This document shows positions 7,377 to 15,066 of a DNA stretch of 39,413 nt, piece by piece; position 1 is the first letter of the stretch, and every line of letters begins with the position of its first letter. Made by a program: the position numbers and the translations under genes. The notes beneath the pieces were generated by a model, which was not told the DNA's origin, did not search any database, and saw nothing but the letters and a program-made list of their open reading frames with translations. The stretch comes from Candidatus Treponema equi (GTDB lineage Bacteria > Spirochaetota > Spirochaetia > Treponematales > Treponemataceae). The DNA is taken from NCBI GenBank assembly GCA_018064785.1, contig JAGHUO010000078.1, positions 1 through 39,413 of the forward strand, given 5' to 3'.

Positions 7377-9593
7377 ATGGCTGAGACTACAGAAGAAGAG
7401 AAAAAGACAGCAAAAAAGGCTGCTCCAAAAAAGACTGCAAAGACCAAGAAGAAGGATGCCGCCAAGAAAGTAAAGAAAACTCTGGTAATCGTAGAGTCGC
7501 CACATAAGGCACAGGTTATCGGTGGATTCCTTGGAACACATTACAACGTCAAGGCTTCCATCGGTCATGTCATTGATCTTCCAAAGAGCCGCATGGCTAT
7601 TCAGATAGAAAACAATTTTGAGCCTGAATATATCACAGTCCGTGGTAAGGCAAAGCTCCTTAAGGAACTTCAGAAAGATGCAAAGAACGCAGACCTTGTT
7701 CTCCTTGCATCCGATCCTGACCGTGAAGGAGAAGCAATCGCATGGCATCTTAACAATGCCCTCAAGGAAAAGACGGAAGCACCTATCAAGCGCGTCGTGT
7801 TCCCTGAAATCACACCAAAAGGAATTTCCGATGGTGTCGCTGATCCTCATGAAATCAATGAATCCATGGTCAATGCCCAGAAGGGACGCCGTGTAATCGA
7901 CCGTCTTGTTGGCTACAATCTTTCTCCTCTCCTTTGGAAGAAGGTTAAGAACGGACTTTCTGCAGGTCGTGTTCAGTCTGTTGCCCTCAAGATGATCTGT
8001 GCACGCGAGGATGAAGTTGAATCTTTTATTCCGGAAGAGTACTGGAGCCTTGATGCTGATTTCCAGAAAGGAAAATCAAGTTTCACTTGCCAGCTTGCAA
8101 AATATCAGGGAAAGACACCTGAGCTCAAGAATGAGTCGGAAGTTAAGAAAATCATAGATGAGATCAAGAATTCCGAATGCAAGGTCACAGACATAAAGTC
8201 TACTGAAAAGACCGTTAGACCAAAGCCTGCCTTTACTACTTCAAAGATGCAGCAGGCTGCCGCAAATAGACTTGGATTCAATGCAAGAAAGACAATGCAG
8301 ATTGCCCAGCAGCTTTATCAGGGTATCCAGGTCGGAAAGACTACTGTCGGTCTTATCACTTACATGCGTACAGACTCCGTACGTATCGCCGACAGCGCTC
8401 TTGAAGAAGTACGCAACTGGATCGGAAAAAACTACCCAGACCAGCTTCCTGCGGAACCAATCCAGTATGCCGTTGGAAAGGGAGCCCAGGATGCCCATGA
8501 AGCCATCCGTCCTACATATGTCACATATACTCCTGAAGAAATGAAGGAATATCTTAGCCGTGACCAGCTCCGCCTTTACCAGCTCATCTGGGAACGTTTT
8601 GTCTCATGCCAGATGACCAACGCAAAGACAATCACAACCACTGCAGAAATCTCCGCAGGTGAGGCTGTCTTCAGGATTTCTTCCACAAAACTCAGCGAGA
8701 AGGGATTCTATTCTGTAATAAAGCTTCTTTCATCAAAGGAAGAGGTTACAGGAAGCCTTCCATCACTCAAGATAGGCGAAGTTGTTGACGCAAAGGATTT
8801 CCATCCGGAACAGCACTTCACCCAGGGTCCTGCACGTTACACGGACGCTTCCATCATCAAGCTTCTTGAAGAGACTGGAATCGGACGTCCATCAACATAT
8901 GCGACAATCGTTTCGGTTCTTCTGGACCGCTACTATATAACAAGAAGCAACAAGCAGCTTGTGCCTACCCAGCTTGGACGCATGATCAACAAGATTCTTG
9001 TTGAGGCATTCCCTGAAGTAATCAACGAACAGTTCACCGCTGAAATCGAAACAAAACTCGATGAAGTTGAACAGAACAATGTCGTATGGAACGACATGAT
9101 CCGCGACTTCTATTCTCCTTTCAAGACAAGGGTCGATGAAGTCGAGGCAACTACAGAAAGCATCAAGGGATTCCTTGATGAAGCAACTGACAAGGTATGT
9201 GAAAAGTGCGGCAAGCCTATGGTAAAGAAGCTTGGCCGTTTTGGCTACTTCCTTGCCTGTTCCGGCTTCCCTGAGTGCCACAACACAAAGTCTGTTCCTC
9301 TTGCAAAGTGTCCTCGTGAAGGATGTAACGGTGAAATCGTCGCAAGAAAAACAAAGGGACGTGGAAAGGAATTCTACGGATGTACAAATTATCCGGAATG
9401 TGATTTCATCTCCCACTTCAAGCCAATTGATGTATACTGTCCTAAGTGCAACTGGTTCCTTGTTGAGAAATACGACAAAAAGAACGGCACCTACAAGAGC
9501 TGCATCAACCCTGACTGCGACTATCTCCATTCCGCAGATGATGAGCCTATGCCTGAGATGGCCGCAGACGACAAGGAACAGCCTAAAGACTGA
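7377..9593 (+). CDS. topA: DNA topoisomerase I (type IA) with lysine-rich N-terminal tail
   Basis: TopA relaxes negative supercoils by nicking one strand through a tyrosine. The 738-residue protein has a Toprim domain starting at LVIVESPHKA (36-45) with DPDREGEA as the metal-binding motif, then the central arch domains and the active site GLITYMRTDS with Tyr329. Three C-terminal four-cysteine zinc ribbons begin near residues 607 (VCEKCG), 645 (KCPREGC) and 685 (YCPKC). Unusually, the first 35 residues are an acidic start followed by a K/A/T/P-rich run like a histone H1 tail; basic tails on this enzyme are better known at the C-terminus. ATG 7377 has GAGGGG nine bases upstream. The stop overlaps the next start by one base (TGATG), so topA and the recombinase gene are coupled. 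Confidence 0.97.
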   Translation: MAETTEEEKKTAKKAAPKKTAKTKKKDAAKKVKKTLVIVESPHKAQVIGGFLGTHYNVKASIGHVIDLPKSRMAIQIENNFEPEYITVRGKAKLLKELQKDAKNADLVLLASDPDREGEAIAWHLNNALKEKTEAPIKRVVFPEITPKGISDGVADPHEINESMVNAQKGRRVIDRLVGYNLSPLLWKKVKNGLSAGRVQSVALKMICAREDEVESFIPEEYWSLDADFQKGKSSFTCQLAKYQGKTPELKNESEVKKIIDEIKNSECKVTDIKSTEKTVRPKPAFTTSKMQQAAANRLGFNARKTMQIAQQLYQGIQVGKTTVGLITYMRTDSVRIADSALEEVRNWIGKNYPDQLPAEPIQYAVGKGAQDAHEAIRPTYVTYTPEEMKEYLSRDQLRLYQLIWERFVSCQMTNAKTITTTAEISAGEAVFRISSTKLSEKGFYSVIKLLSSKEEVTGSLPSLKIGEVVDAKDFHPEQHFTQGPARYTDASIIKLLEETGIGRPSTYATIVSVLLDRYYITRSNKQLVPTQLGRMINKILVEAFPEVINEQFTAEIETKLDEVEQNNVVWNDMIRDFYSPFKTRVDEVEATTESIKGFLDEATDKVCEKCGKPMVKKLGRFGYFLACSGFPECHNTKSVPLAKCPREGCNGEIVARKTKGRGKEFYGCTNYPECDFISHFKPIDVYCPKCNWFLVEKYDKKNGTYKSCINPDCDYLHSADDEPMPEMAADDKEQPKD

Positions 9594-10516
9594 TGGTAGA
9601 AACTATATCCCAGTGCTGTGAAGAATTTCTCGTATATCTTTCAAGCGTAAGGGGACTGTCCGACAACACCATAACAGGATACAGGCAGGACTACCTTCAC
9701 TTGATGAAAGTAACTGGAAAGGATCGCTCCCTTGCAGAAATTACCCTTGATGATGTGAGGGCCTGCATAGGAGCCATGAGCCGTGACAAGTATACGGTGA
9801 CATCCATAAACAGGTTCATTGCGGCTGTAAGGGGGGTGTTCTCCTATGCAAAGAAGTTCGGGTACATAGAAAAAAATCCGGTTCTGGAACTGAAGACACT
9901 GAGGGCTCCAAAGGCGCTGCCAAAATTCATGACACAGAAAGAGGTGGACGGAATGTGCTCTCAGCCGGAATCAAAACCTCTGCTGTGGCAGGCAAGGGAC
10001 AAGGCTCTTTTTGAGATGCTTTATTCCAGTGGATGCCGTGTTAGCGAAATGGCTGACCTGAAGTTTGGCGATTTTTCTTCTGATTTCAAAAGTGCTGTGG
10101 TGACTGGTAAAGGACGCAAGGACCGCAAGGTGTTCTTTGAGGTTGATGCAAGAAAAGCCCTCGCTGATTATCTCAAGGAAAGAAGGGAAAGGTTTCCAGC
10201 CAATGAGATAGACGGTGCAAGTCCAGTCGACAACGTGTTCATAAACCAGAAAGGCACGGCGCTTACGGCCCATGGCATCTGGTACATAGTGAGCAGATAT
10301 AGCGGTATAGAAGGAACGGGCAGGCAAATTTCGCCCCATGGATTCCGCCATACATTTGCAACACAGATGCTCAACAACGGTGCGGACATAAGGGTTGTCC
10401 AGGAAATGCTGGGGCATTCAAGCATAAGCACCACACAGCGTTATACCCATGTGACAATGGAAAGACTTAAGGAAGTATATAAACAGGCTTTCCCTCATTC
10501 AGGGAAAAAGGATTGA
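9593..10516 (+). CDS. Xer-family tyrosine recombinase (XerC/XerD/CodV type)
   Basis: This 307-residue recombinase has the usual SAM-like DNA-binding N-domain (about 1-95) and a complete catalytic set: Arg149 (SGCRVSE), Lys173 (GKGRKDR), His249 and Arg252 ([10 protein letters not shown]), His275 (LGHSS) and Tyr284 (TTQRYTH). It starts on the ATG that overlaps the topA stop by one base. hslV follows 11 bases after the stop. The order topA-xer-hslV-hslU is the same as topA-codV-clpQ-clpY in Bacillus, so this copy is the positional equivalent of CodV/XerC. Together with the recombinase at 4621-5532 it could form the XerC-XerD pair acting at dif. No dif-like site was found in the window. Confidence 0.92.
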   Translation: MVETISQCCEEFLVYLSSVRGLSDNTITGYRQDYLHLMKVTGKDRSLAEITLDDVRACIGAMSRDKYTVTSINRFIAAVRGVFSYAKKFGYIEKNPVLELKTLRAPKALPKFMTQKEVDGMCSQPESKPLLWQARDKALFEMLYSSGCRVSEMADLKFGDFSSDFKSAVVTGKGRKDRKVFFEVDARKALADYLKERRERFPANEIDGASPVDNVFINQKGTALTAHGIWYIVSRYSGIEGTGRQISPHGFRHTFATQMLNNGADIRVVQEMLGHSSISTTQRYTHVTMERLKEVYKQAFPHSGKKD

Positions 10517-10527
10517 AAGGATATAAT

Positions 10528-11070
10528 ATGGACGCAGAAAACAAAATAAGAAGCACTACTGTCATCGCAGTAAGAAAAGACGGAAAGGTTGCCATGGCTG
10601 GTGACGGCCAGGTGACCATGGGCAATACAGTAATGAAGGGCAATGCCCGCAAGGTACGCAGAATATATGACGGCAAGGTTCTTACCGGATTTGCCGGAGC
10701 TACGGCAGATGCCTTTACACTTTTTGATAAATTCGAGGAAAAACTCAAGACTTTCAACGGAGACCTTACACGCGCTGCCGTGGAACTTGCAAAGCTATGG
10801 CGTACAGAACGCAGCATGAGCAAGCTTGAGGCTCTTCTTCTTGTGGCCGATGCATCTAAAATCCTCCTGATCTCAGGAAGCGGTGATGTGATCGAGCCTG
10901 AAAACGACATCCTTGCCATCGGTTCTGGCGGAAACTATGCCTATTCGGCAGCCATGGCTTACATGGAATCAAGCACTCTTTCTGCAAAGGAAATCGCTGA
11001 AAAATCGTTGAGGATCGCAGGTCAGATCTGCATCTACACAAACAATAATGTTGTTGTCGAGGAACTCTAA
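10528..11070 (+). CDS. hslV: HslV (ClpQ), peptidase of the HslUV protease
   Basis: HslV is the N-terminal-threonine peptidase that forms stacked hexamers with HslU. I place the start at ATG 10528, seven bases after AAAGGA (10516-10521); the in-frame TTG at 10513 overlaps the ribosome site and lies inside the end of the previous gene. The 180-residue product contains [21 protein letters not shown], the classical HslV beginning, but the catalytic threonine is residue 10, after MDAENKIRS. Removing the initiator Met alone, as in E. coli, would not expose it, so the nine-residue leader must be cut off, probably by self-processing. The remainder is normal. The stop overlaps the hslU start by one base (TAATG), which fits equal production of the two partners. 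Confidence 0.95.
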   Translation: MDAENKIRSTTVIAVRKDGKVAMAGDGQVTMGNTVMKGNARKVRRIYDGKVLTGFAGATADAFTLFDKFEEKLKTFNGDLTRAAVELAKLWRTERSMSKLEALLLVADASKILLISGSGDVIEPENDILAIGSGGNYAYSAAMAYMESSTLSAKEIAEKSLRIAGQICIYTNNNVVVEEL

Positions 11071-12572
11071 TGGAAAAGAAAATTGACGGGCTTACACCTT
11101 CAGAAATAGTCGAGAAGCTTGATGGATATATCATCGGTCAGAACAAGGCAAAGCGTTTTGTGGCAGTAGCTCTCCGCAACCGTCAGCGAAGGATCCAGCT
11201 GCCGGATGAGATCCGTGATGAGGTCGCTCCAAAGAACATCCTCATGATCGGGCCTACAGGCTGTGGAAAGACAGAAATCGCCCGCCGTCTTGCAAAACTT
11301 TGCGGGGCACCGTTCCTTAAGGTCGAGGCTACAAAATATACAGAAGTCGGTTATGTAGGCCGTGATGTAGAAAGCATGGTCCGCGACCTTATGGCAGTAG
11401 GCGTCAACATGGTAAAGGCCGAAATGCAGGAAAGAATCCGAGAGCAGTGTCTTCCTTTGGTTGAAGAACAGCTTCTTGACCTTCTTTTGCCTGGCAGTGG
11501 TCCAAAGAAAGAGAAAAGAAACGAAGAGCCTGCAAATCCTGTAAAGGTTCTTGGAAATATTTTTGGAGACCAGAGTCCAATCCAGGGCAGTCTCATAAAG
11601 ATTGATATTCCAAATTCAAAGCCTGAGGAATCCTTTTCACAGGCGGAAGAAAAGAGCGATGATGTTTCTCCAGAAGAAAAGGAGAGGATGTCTTCTACCC
11701 GTGAAAAATTCCGTCAGATGCTCAGGGAAGGAAAGCTCGAGGACCGTACTGTTGAAATCACCGTTCACAGGACACCAAGTTTCAGCATGGGCATGATGAA
11801 CGGAGGCAATCCAGAGGACCTTGAGGCAAGTCTCAATGGAATCCAGGAAATGCTTTCAGGCGGAAAAAGCAAAAAAAAGACCGTCACTGTAGGTGAGGCT
11901 CGCAACATTCTCATGGAACAGACCCTCGACCGCCAGACAGACAATGATAAAGTCGCAGATGAGGCAAAGTCCCGCGTTGAGCAGAGCGGAATCATTTTCA
12001 TCGACGAAATCGATAAGATCGCAACCCACGGTGGAGAAGGCGGAAGGGCCGAGGTAAGCCGTGAAGGTGTTCAGCGTGACATCCTTCCTATTGTTGAAGG
12101 CTGCGATGTAAATACAAAGTGGGGTGTGATCAATACTACCCACATCCTTTTCATTGGTGCAGGTGCCTTCAGTGTTTCTGCTCCAAGCGACCTCATTCCA
12201 GAACTTCAGGGACGTTTCCCTCTTCGTGTTGAGCTTGAGGCACTTAAGAAGGAGGACTTCAAGAGAATCCTCACGGAACCAAAGAACGCTCTCGTAAAGC
12301 AGTACAAGGCTCTCCTGGGAACTGAAGGCGTTGACCTTGATTTTGCGGAAGAATCCATCGACCGCATGGCTTCCATCGCGGAGGAAGTCAACAGCCATCA
12401 GGAAAACATCGGTGCACGACGTCTTCATACAATCATGGAAAGTGTCCTTGAGGAACTGAGCTTTGATGCCGACAAGCACAGCGGAGAGAAGATAACCATC
12501 GATGGCGCCTTTGTTGACAGACGCCTTGACGGAATCGTACAGAATCAGAATCTTGAAAGATACATTCTCTAG
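11070..12572 (+). CDS. hslU: HslU (ClpY), unfoldase ATPase of the HslUV protease
   Basis: HslU is the AAA+ hexamer that unfolds substrates and feeds them to HslV. The 500-residue product shows Walker A GPTGCGKTE (about 60-68), the GYVGRDV pore motif near residue 91, a long charged I-domain (about 110-245), Walker B GIIFIDEID (about 307-315), sensor residues near TTHILFIGAGAF, and the C-terminal motif ERYIL that inserts into HslV to activate it. Length is slightly above the E. coli protein because the I-domain is enlarged with an acidic segment. The start overlaps the hslV stop by one base. A strong hairpin follows ten bases after the stop and ends the transcription unit. Confidence 0.97.
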   Translation: MEKKIDGLTPSEIVEKLDGYIIGQNKAKRFVAVALRNRQRRIQLPDEIRDEVAPKNILMIGPTGCGKTEIARRLAKLCGAPFLKVEATKYTEVGYVGRDVESMVRDLMAVGVNMVKAEMQERIREQCLPLVEEQLLDLLLPGSGPKKEKRNEEPANPVKVLGNIFGDQSPIQGSLIKIDIPNSKPEESFSQAEEKSDDVSPEEKERMSSTREKFRQMLREGKLEDRTVEITVHRTPSFSMGMMNGGNPEDLEASLNGIQEMLSGGKSKKKTVTVGEARNILMEQTLDRQTDNDKVADEAKSRVEQSGIIFIDEIDKIATHGGEGGRAEVSREGVQRDILPIVEGCDVNTKWGVINTTHILFIGAGAFSVSAPSDLIPELQGRFPLRVELEALKKEDFKRILTEPKNALVKQYKALLGTEGVDLDFAEESIDRMASIAEEVNSHQENIGARRLHTIMESVLEELSFDADKHSGEKITIDGAFVDRRLDGIVQNQNLERYIL

Positions 12573-12581
12573 AAAATAATG

Positions 12582-12610
12582 AAGGCCTGCTTGTTCCAAG
12601 CAGGCCTTTT
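12582..12610 (+). terminator. Intrinsic terminator between convergent genes
   Basis: AAGGCCTGCTTG (12582-12593) and CAAGCAGGCCTT (12597-12608) form a perfect 12-base stem with a three-base loop, followed by TT then CTATC. It lies between the hslU stop and the end of the minus-strand gene, so it can serve both; the T-run is short on both strands, and the stem is very stable. Confidence 0.85.
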
Positions 12611-12613
12611 CTA

Positions 12614-13465
12614 TCATTCCTTGATGTTGTTTTTCTTTTTGTAATCGTCAGCTGATTTAAGGATCTTTGAACGCTTTTTGTTGTAGTCGTTGAGTGACAG
12701 TCCCAATGCGTTCTGTTCCCTCAGCAGTTTTACACGTCTGCTGCCGGGACATAGTTTTTCCGCGTCATCAAGCTGTCTGGCGCTTTCCTCATATTCTTTC
12801 ATCTCAAAAAGAAACTGTGAATAGGCAAGTTTTGCAAAGAATGTCTCGGCATCGATCCTTGCGTTTTCCAATGCCTTTATAAGCCATTTTCTTGTCTGTT
12901 CCTTTGATCCGCCAAAAATCTTAGGGCTGTAGTAGTACCAGGTTGAAAGATTGAGCATGGCCGGTGAAAAGTTTTTTCCCTGTTCGACTGCTTTTTCCTG
13001 ATATTTCTTTACGCTCATGCCGTTGAAGATGATGTCTGTTATGGAATAGGACATATAATATGATGTTATATCTGCATTGCATAGAAGGATGTAGGGTGTG
13101 ACCTCGCTGTCTTTTTTGTTTTCAAGATATTTCTTGATTCTTTTCCTCATTTTTTCAAAGGGAGGTCTTGATGCCTTGTCTTCACCTGGAAAAACATAGA
13201 TGTAGTTATAACGTTCCATTAAAATTAAGGCATCAAGGAGTATTGCTGCTTCCTCGCTGATCTGGGAAATCTCATCTGCGTGCACTTCCTTGTATCTGTC
13301 CAGGGCCTGCACGGTTTCTTCATCGTTTTCAATACAGGTGGCTTCCATGCGGTATGTCCAGAATCTGTCTATGACAGCTTGATCCACCTCGTTGAATTTT
13401 GTACCAGCAAAGGCGGTGAGTGAGATTCCGGCTGTAAATATCATTGAAAGCAATTTCTTGTTCAT
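12614..13465 (-). CDS. Exported TPR-like protein of unknown function
   Basis: I do not recognise this 283-residue protein. It begins with a clear Sec signal peptide (MNKKLLSMIFTAGISLTAFA, then GTKF), so it is exported, probably to the periplasm. The mature part is almost entirely helical. Segments such as YYYSPKIFGGSKEQTRKWLIKALENA and the later YSQFLFEMKEYEESARQLDDAEKL look like tetratricopeptide-type helix pairs. The C-terminal 50 residues are strongly basic. It is transcribed against its neighbours, converging on hslU and diverging from flgB across about 100 bases. The nearest Shine-Dalgarno (GGAG) is far from the start, so the start is somewhat uncertain. Position next to the flagellar operon and export suggest, without proof, a role in the periplasm where spirochaete flagella lie. 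Confidence 0.8.
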   Translation of the reverse strand: MNKKLLSMIFTAGISLTAFAGTKFNEVDQAVIDRFWTYRMEATCIENDEETVQALDRYKEVHADEISQISEEAAILLDALILMERYNYIYVFPGEDKASRPPFEKMRKRIKKYLENKKDSEVTPYILLCNADITSYYMSYSITDIIFNGMSVKKYQEKAVEQGKNFSPAMLNLSTWYYYSPKIFGGSKEQTRKWLIKALENARIDAETFFAKLAYSQFLFEMKEYEESARQLDDAEKLCPGSRRVKLLREQNALGLSLNDYNKKRSKILKSADDYKKKNNIKE

Positions 13466-13527
13466 AGGCTAATTAATACTCCATTAACAAAAAAAAAGAT
13501 AGATAGTTTCATGAAAATATATTTTTC

Positions 13528-13554
13528 TAAACTTTTTTTTAAATTTTCCGAAAT
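13528..13554 (+). promoter_or_regulatory. Candidate sigma-28 flagellar promoter for flgB
   Basis: TAAACTTT (13528-13535) matches seven of eight bases of the sigma-28 -35 element TAAAGTTT. Exactly 11 bases later TCCGAAAT (13547-13554) matches five of eight of the -10 element GCCGATAA. It is directly upstream of the first gene of the flagellar operon. The predicted RNA start (about 13560-13562) lies on the possible ATG at 13562, leaving almost no leader. Confidence 0.5.
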
Positions 13555-13567
13555 TCAGTGTATGGGT

Positions 13568-13987
13568 ATGAACAGTTTTACAAATTCCATCGATTTGCTT
13601 CACCGTGCAATGGATGTTTCCAGCCTGCGCTATCAGGTTACTGCAAACAATATTGCCAATGCTGAAGTTCCTAACTTCAAGAAGCAGTCTGTCAATTTTG
13701 AGAGCGAACTCAAGAGAGCTTTTGAGAGCCGCGACAACAGCCACAATGAATTCCGCATGCAGACAAATGACCCACGTCATATCAGCAGCGAAACTCCAAG
13801 AGACTGGCGCGATGTTGAGCCAAGACGTGTGTCTGACTATCTTACACAGTCAAAGGCAAACGGAAACAACGTGGATGCAGAAGAAGAGGCAATGAAAATT
13901 GTACAGATTCAGATGCAGTACCGTCTCCTTACCCAGATGACTAACTTTGAATTCTCGCAGGTAAACACTGCGATGAAGAGCATCTAA
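13568..13987 (+). CDS. flgB: FlgB, flagellar proximal rod protein
   Basis: FlgB forms part of the proximal rod that passes from the MS ring through the periplasm; in spirochaetes the whole filament stays in the periplasm. The 139-residue product begins MNSFTNSIDLLHRAMD and has the conserved rod/hook motif YQVTANNIANAEVPNFK near residue 22-38, a central variable part, and a C-terminal helix ending in FSQVNTAMKSI. I chose ATG 13568 because family members start at this point. An in-frame ATG at 13562 is possible, and a longer frame back to 13511 would add AT-rich codons that look like promoter. None of these starts has a good Shine-Dalgarno. flgC follows 25 bases later. Confidence 0.93.
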   Translation: MNSFTNSIDLLHRAMDVSSLRYQVTANNIANAEVPNFKKQSVNFESELKRAFESRDNSHNEFRMQTNDPRHISSETPRDWRDVEPRRVSDYLTQSKANGNNVDAEEEAMKIVQIQMQYRLLTQMTNFEFSQVNTAMKSI

Positions 13988-14012
13988 TCTGATTTAACTG
14001 GAGGTTGATTTC

Positions 14013-14474
14013 ATGGGACTTTTCACCAGCATTAACATAGCAGCTACAGGAATGAGCGTTGAACGTCTTCGCACAGACGTCATCTCAAACAATATCGCAA
14101 ACGCTACTTCGACACGTACACAGGAAGGTGGCGCCTATAGAAGACAGTCCGTTGTGGTTGAACCTATCGCTTCAAGAAATCCACAGTGGAGAAGCCCTTT
14201 TGTGAATTCCGACATGGACAACGGTGCAGGTCAGGGTGTACGCGTACGTAACATCGTAAAGGATACAGAGCAGGGTAGAATGGTTTACGATCCATCACAT
14301 CCTGATGCAATCCAGTCTGGTCCACACAAGGGATATGTTGAATATCCTAATGTGAACATCGTAAATGAAATGGTGGACATGATATCAGCCAACCGCGCAT
14401 ACGAGGCAAACTCCAGCGTAATCCAGGGCAGCAAGGAAATGTTTGCTTCTGCTCTTGATATCGGATCAAGATAA
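14013..14474 (+). CDS. flgC: FlgC, flagellar proximal rod protein
   Basis: This 153-residue protein is the second proximal rod component. It shows the N-terminal rod/hook motif MSVERLRTDVISNNIANATS, the middle motif VEYPNVNIVNEMVDMISANRAYEAN and a helical C-terminus, all as in FlgC of other bacteria. The start ATG 14013 has GGAGG (14000-14004) eight bases upstream. The spacing to flgB is short and there is no terminator, so the two are co-transcribed. Length matches the family, perhaps with a slightly longer central insertion. Confidence 0.95.
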   Translation: MGLFTSINIAATGMSVERLRTDVISNNIANATSTRTQEGGAYRRQSVVVEPIASRNPQWRSPFVNSDMDNGAGQGVRVRNIVKDTEQGRMVYDPSHPDAIQSGPHKGYVEYPNVNIVNEMVDMISANRAYEANSSVIQGSKEMFASALDIGSR

Positions 14475-14482
14475 TTCATAAT

Positions 14483-14515
14483 TCACAATTTGAATTTTGT
14501 AGTGTAGAATTGTGA
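14483..14515 (+). repeat. Inverted repeat between flgC and fliE
   Basis: TCACAATT (14483-14490) is the perfect reverse complement of AATTGTGA (14508-14515), with 17 bases between. AT-rich, no T-run after it, so not a normal terminator. It could be an operator-like dyad, a weak RNA hairpin or chance. The fliE ribosome site GAGGGG follows downstream. Confidence 0.35.
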
Positions 14516-14535
14516 TATAAAAAGAGGGGAATACT

Positions 14536-14880
14536 ATGAATTTGAATATCGGATCACTTGAACTCAACAGAAGCAACCAGGCACATATGGGTTCCGCAAA
14601 GATCAATACAGAAATCAATGTAGGCGGAATCCAGAACGAAAACAACGGCGTTGCAAAGACAGGTACATTCAAGAACTATCTTCTTGAAGCTGTGGACAAG
14701 ATGAACAGTCAGCAGCTCAATGTGTCTGCCCTTCAGGAACAGGTGATCACAGATCCTGACAGCGTTGACATCCATGATGTTACTACAGCAATGGCAAAGG
14801 CCCAGATGTCCCTTAACCTTGCACAGACTGTCATTGAACGCCTTGTAAAGGGATGGACAGACCTTTCTCAGAACAGATGA
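14536..14880 (+). CDS. fliE: FliE, MS-ring/rod junction protein
   Basis: FliE joins the MS ring to the proximal rod and is the first rod protein exported. The 114-residue product has a variable N-terminus and the conserved C-terminal half: FKNYLLEAVDKMNSQQLNVSALQEQ, then the aspartate-rich IHDVTTAMAKAQMSLNLAQTVIERLVKGW. Start ATG 14536 is preceded by GAGGGG. It stands 61 bases after flgC and 186 bases before fliF, the largest gap inside this operon. No odd features in the protein. Confidence 0.95.
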   Translation: MNLNIGSLELNRSNQAHMGSAKINTEINVGGIQNENNGVAKTGTFKNYLLEAVDKMNSQQLNVSALQEQVITDPDSVDIHDVTTAMAKAQMSLNLAQTVIERLVKGWTDLSQNR

Positions 14881-14887
14881 TGAACAT

Positions 14888-14922
14888 GGCATGTAATTCA
14901 TGAATTTGCGGAATTACATGTC
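14888..14922 (+). promoter_or_regulatory. Stem-loop in the fliE-fliF spacer
   Basis: CATGTAATTC (14890-14899) and GAATTACATG (14911-14920) are perfect complements around an 11-base loop; the flanking GG and TC extend the stem by two pairs, one of them a G-T wobble. No T-run follows, so simple termination is unlikely. It could protect or process the message between the rod genes and the MS-ring/switch genes. Confidence 0.5.
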
Positions 14923-14952
14923 AGAATGCGACAAATTTTATATAGAAAATAC

Positions 14953-14981
14953 TAGTCAAATTTGAATTTGTATGGTAAAAT
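14953..14981 (+). promoter_or_regulatory. Candidate extended -10 promoter before fliF
   Basis: TAGTCA (14953-14958), 17 bases, then TAAAAT (14976-14981) preceded by TG-G, giving an extended -10. It is downstream of the stem-loop and about 85 bases before the fliF start, so fliF to fliJ could also be transcribed separately from flgB-flgC-fliE. Confidence 0.4.
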
Positions 14982-15066
14982 TTTCCATTCATAATTGGAT
15001 TTTCTATGCGGGTGGGAAAAGCATACAACATTCAATAAAACTCATATTCGTTCATGGGAGGGGATT

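Noticed and set aside
11856-12617. 253-codon minus-strand frame opposite hslU
   Set aside because: It crosses the hslU terminator and overlaps the conserved AAA+ core in antisense; no motif seen.
14995-15066. Upstream in-frame TTG start for fliF
   Set aside because: No ribosome site there, whereas GGAGGGG lies directly before ATG 15067, and the added residues do not resemble a FliF N-terminus.
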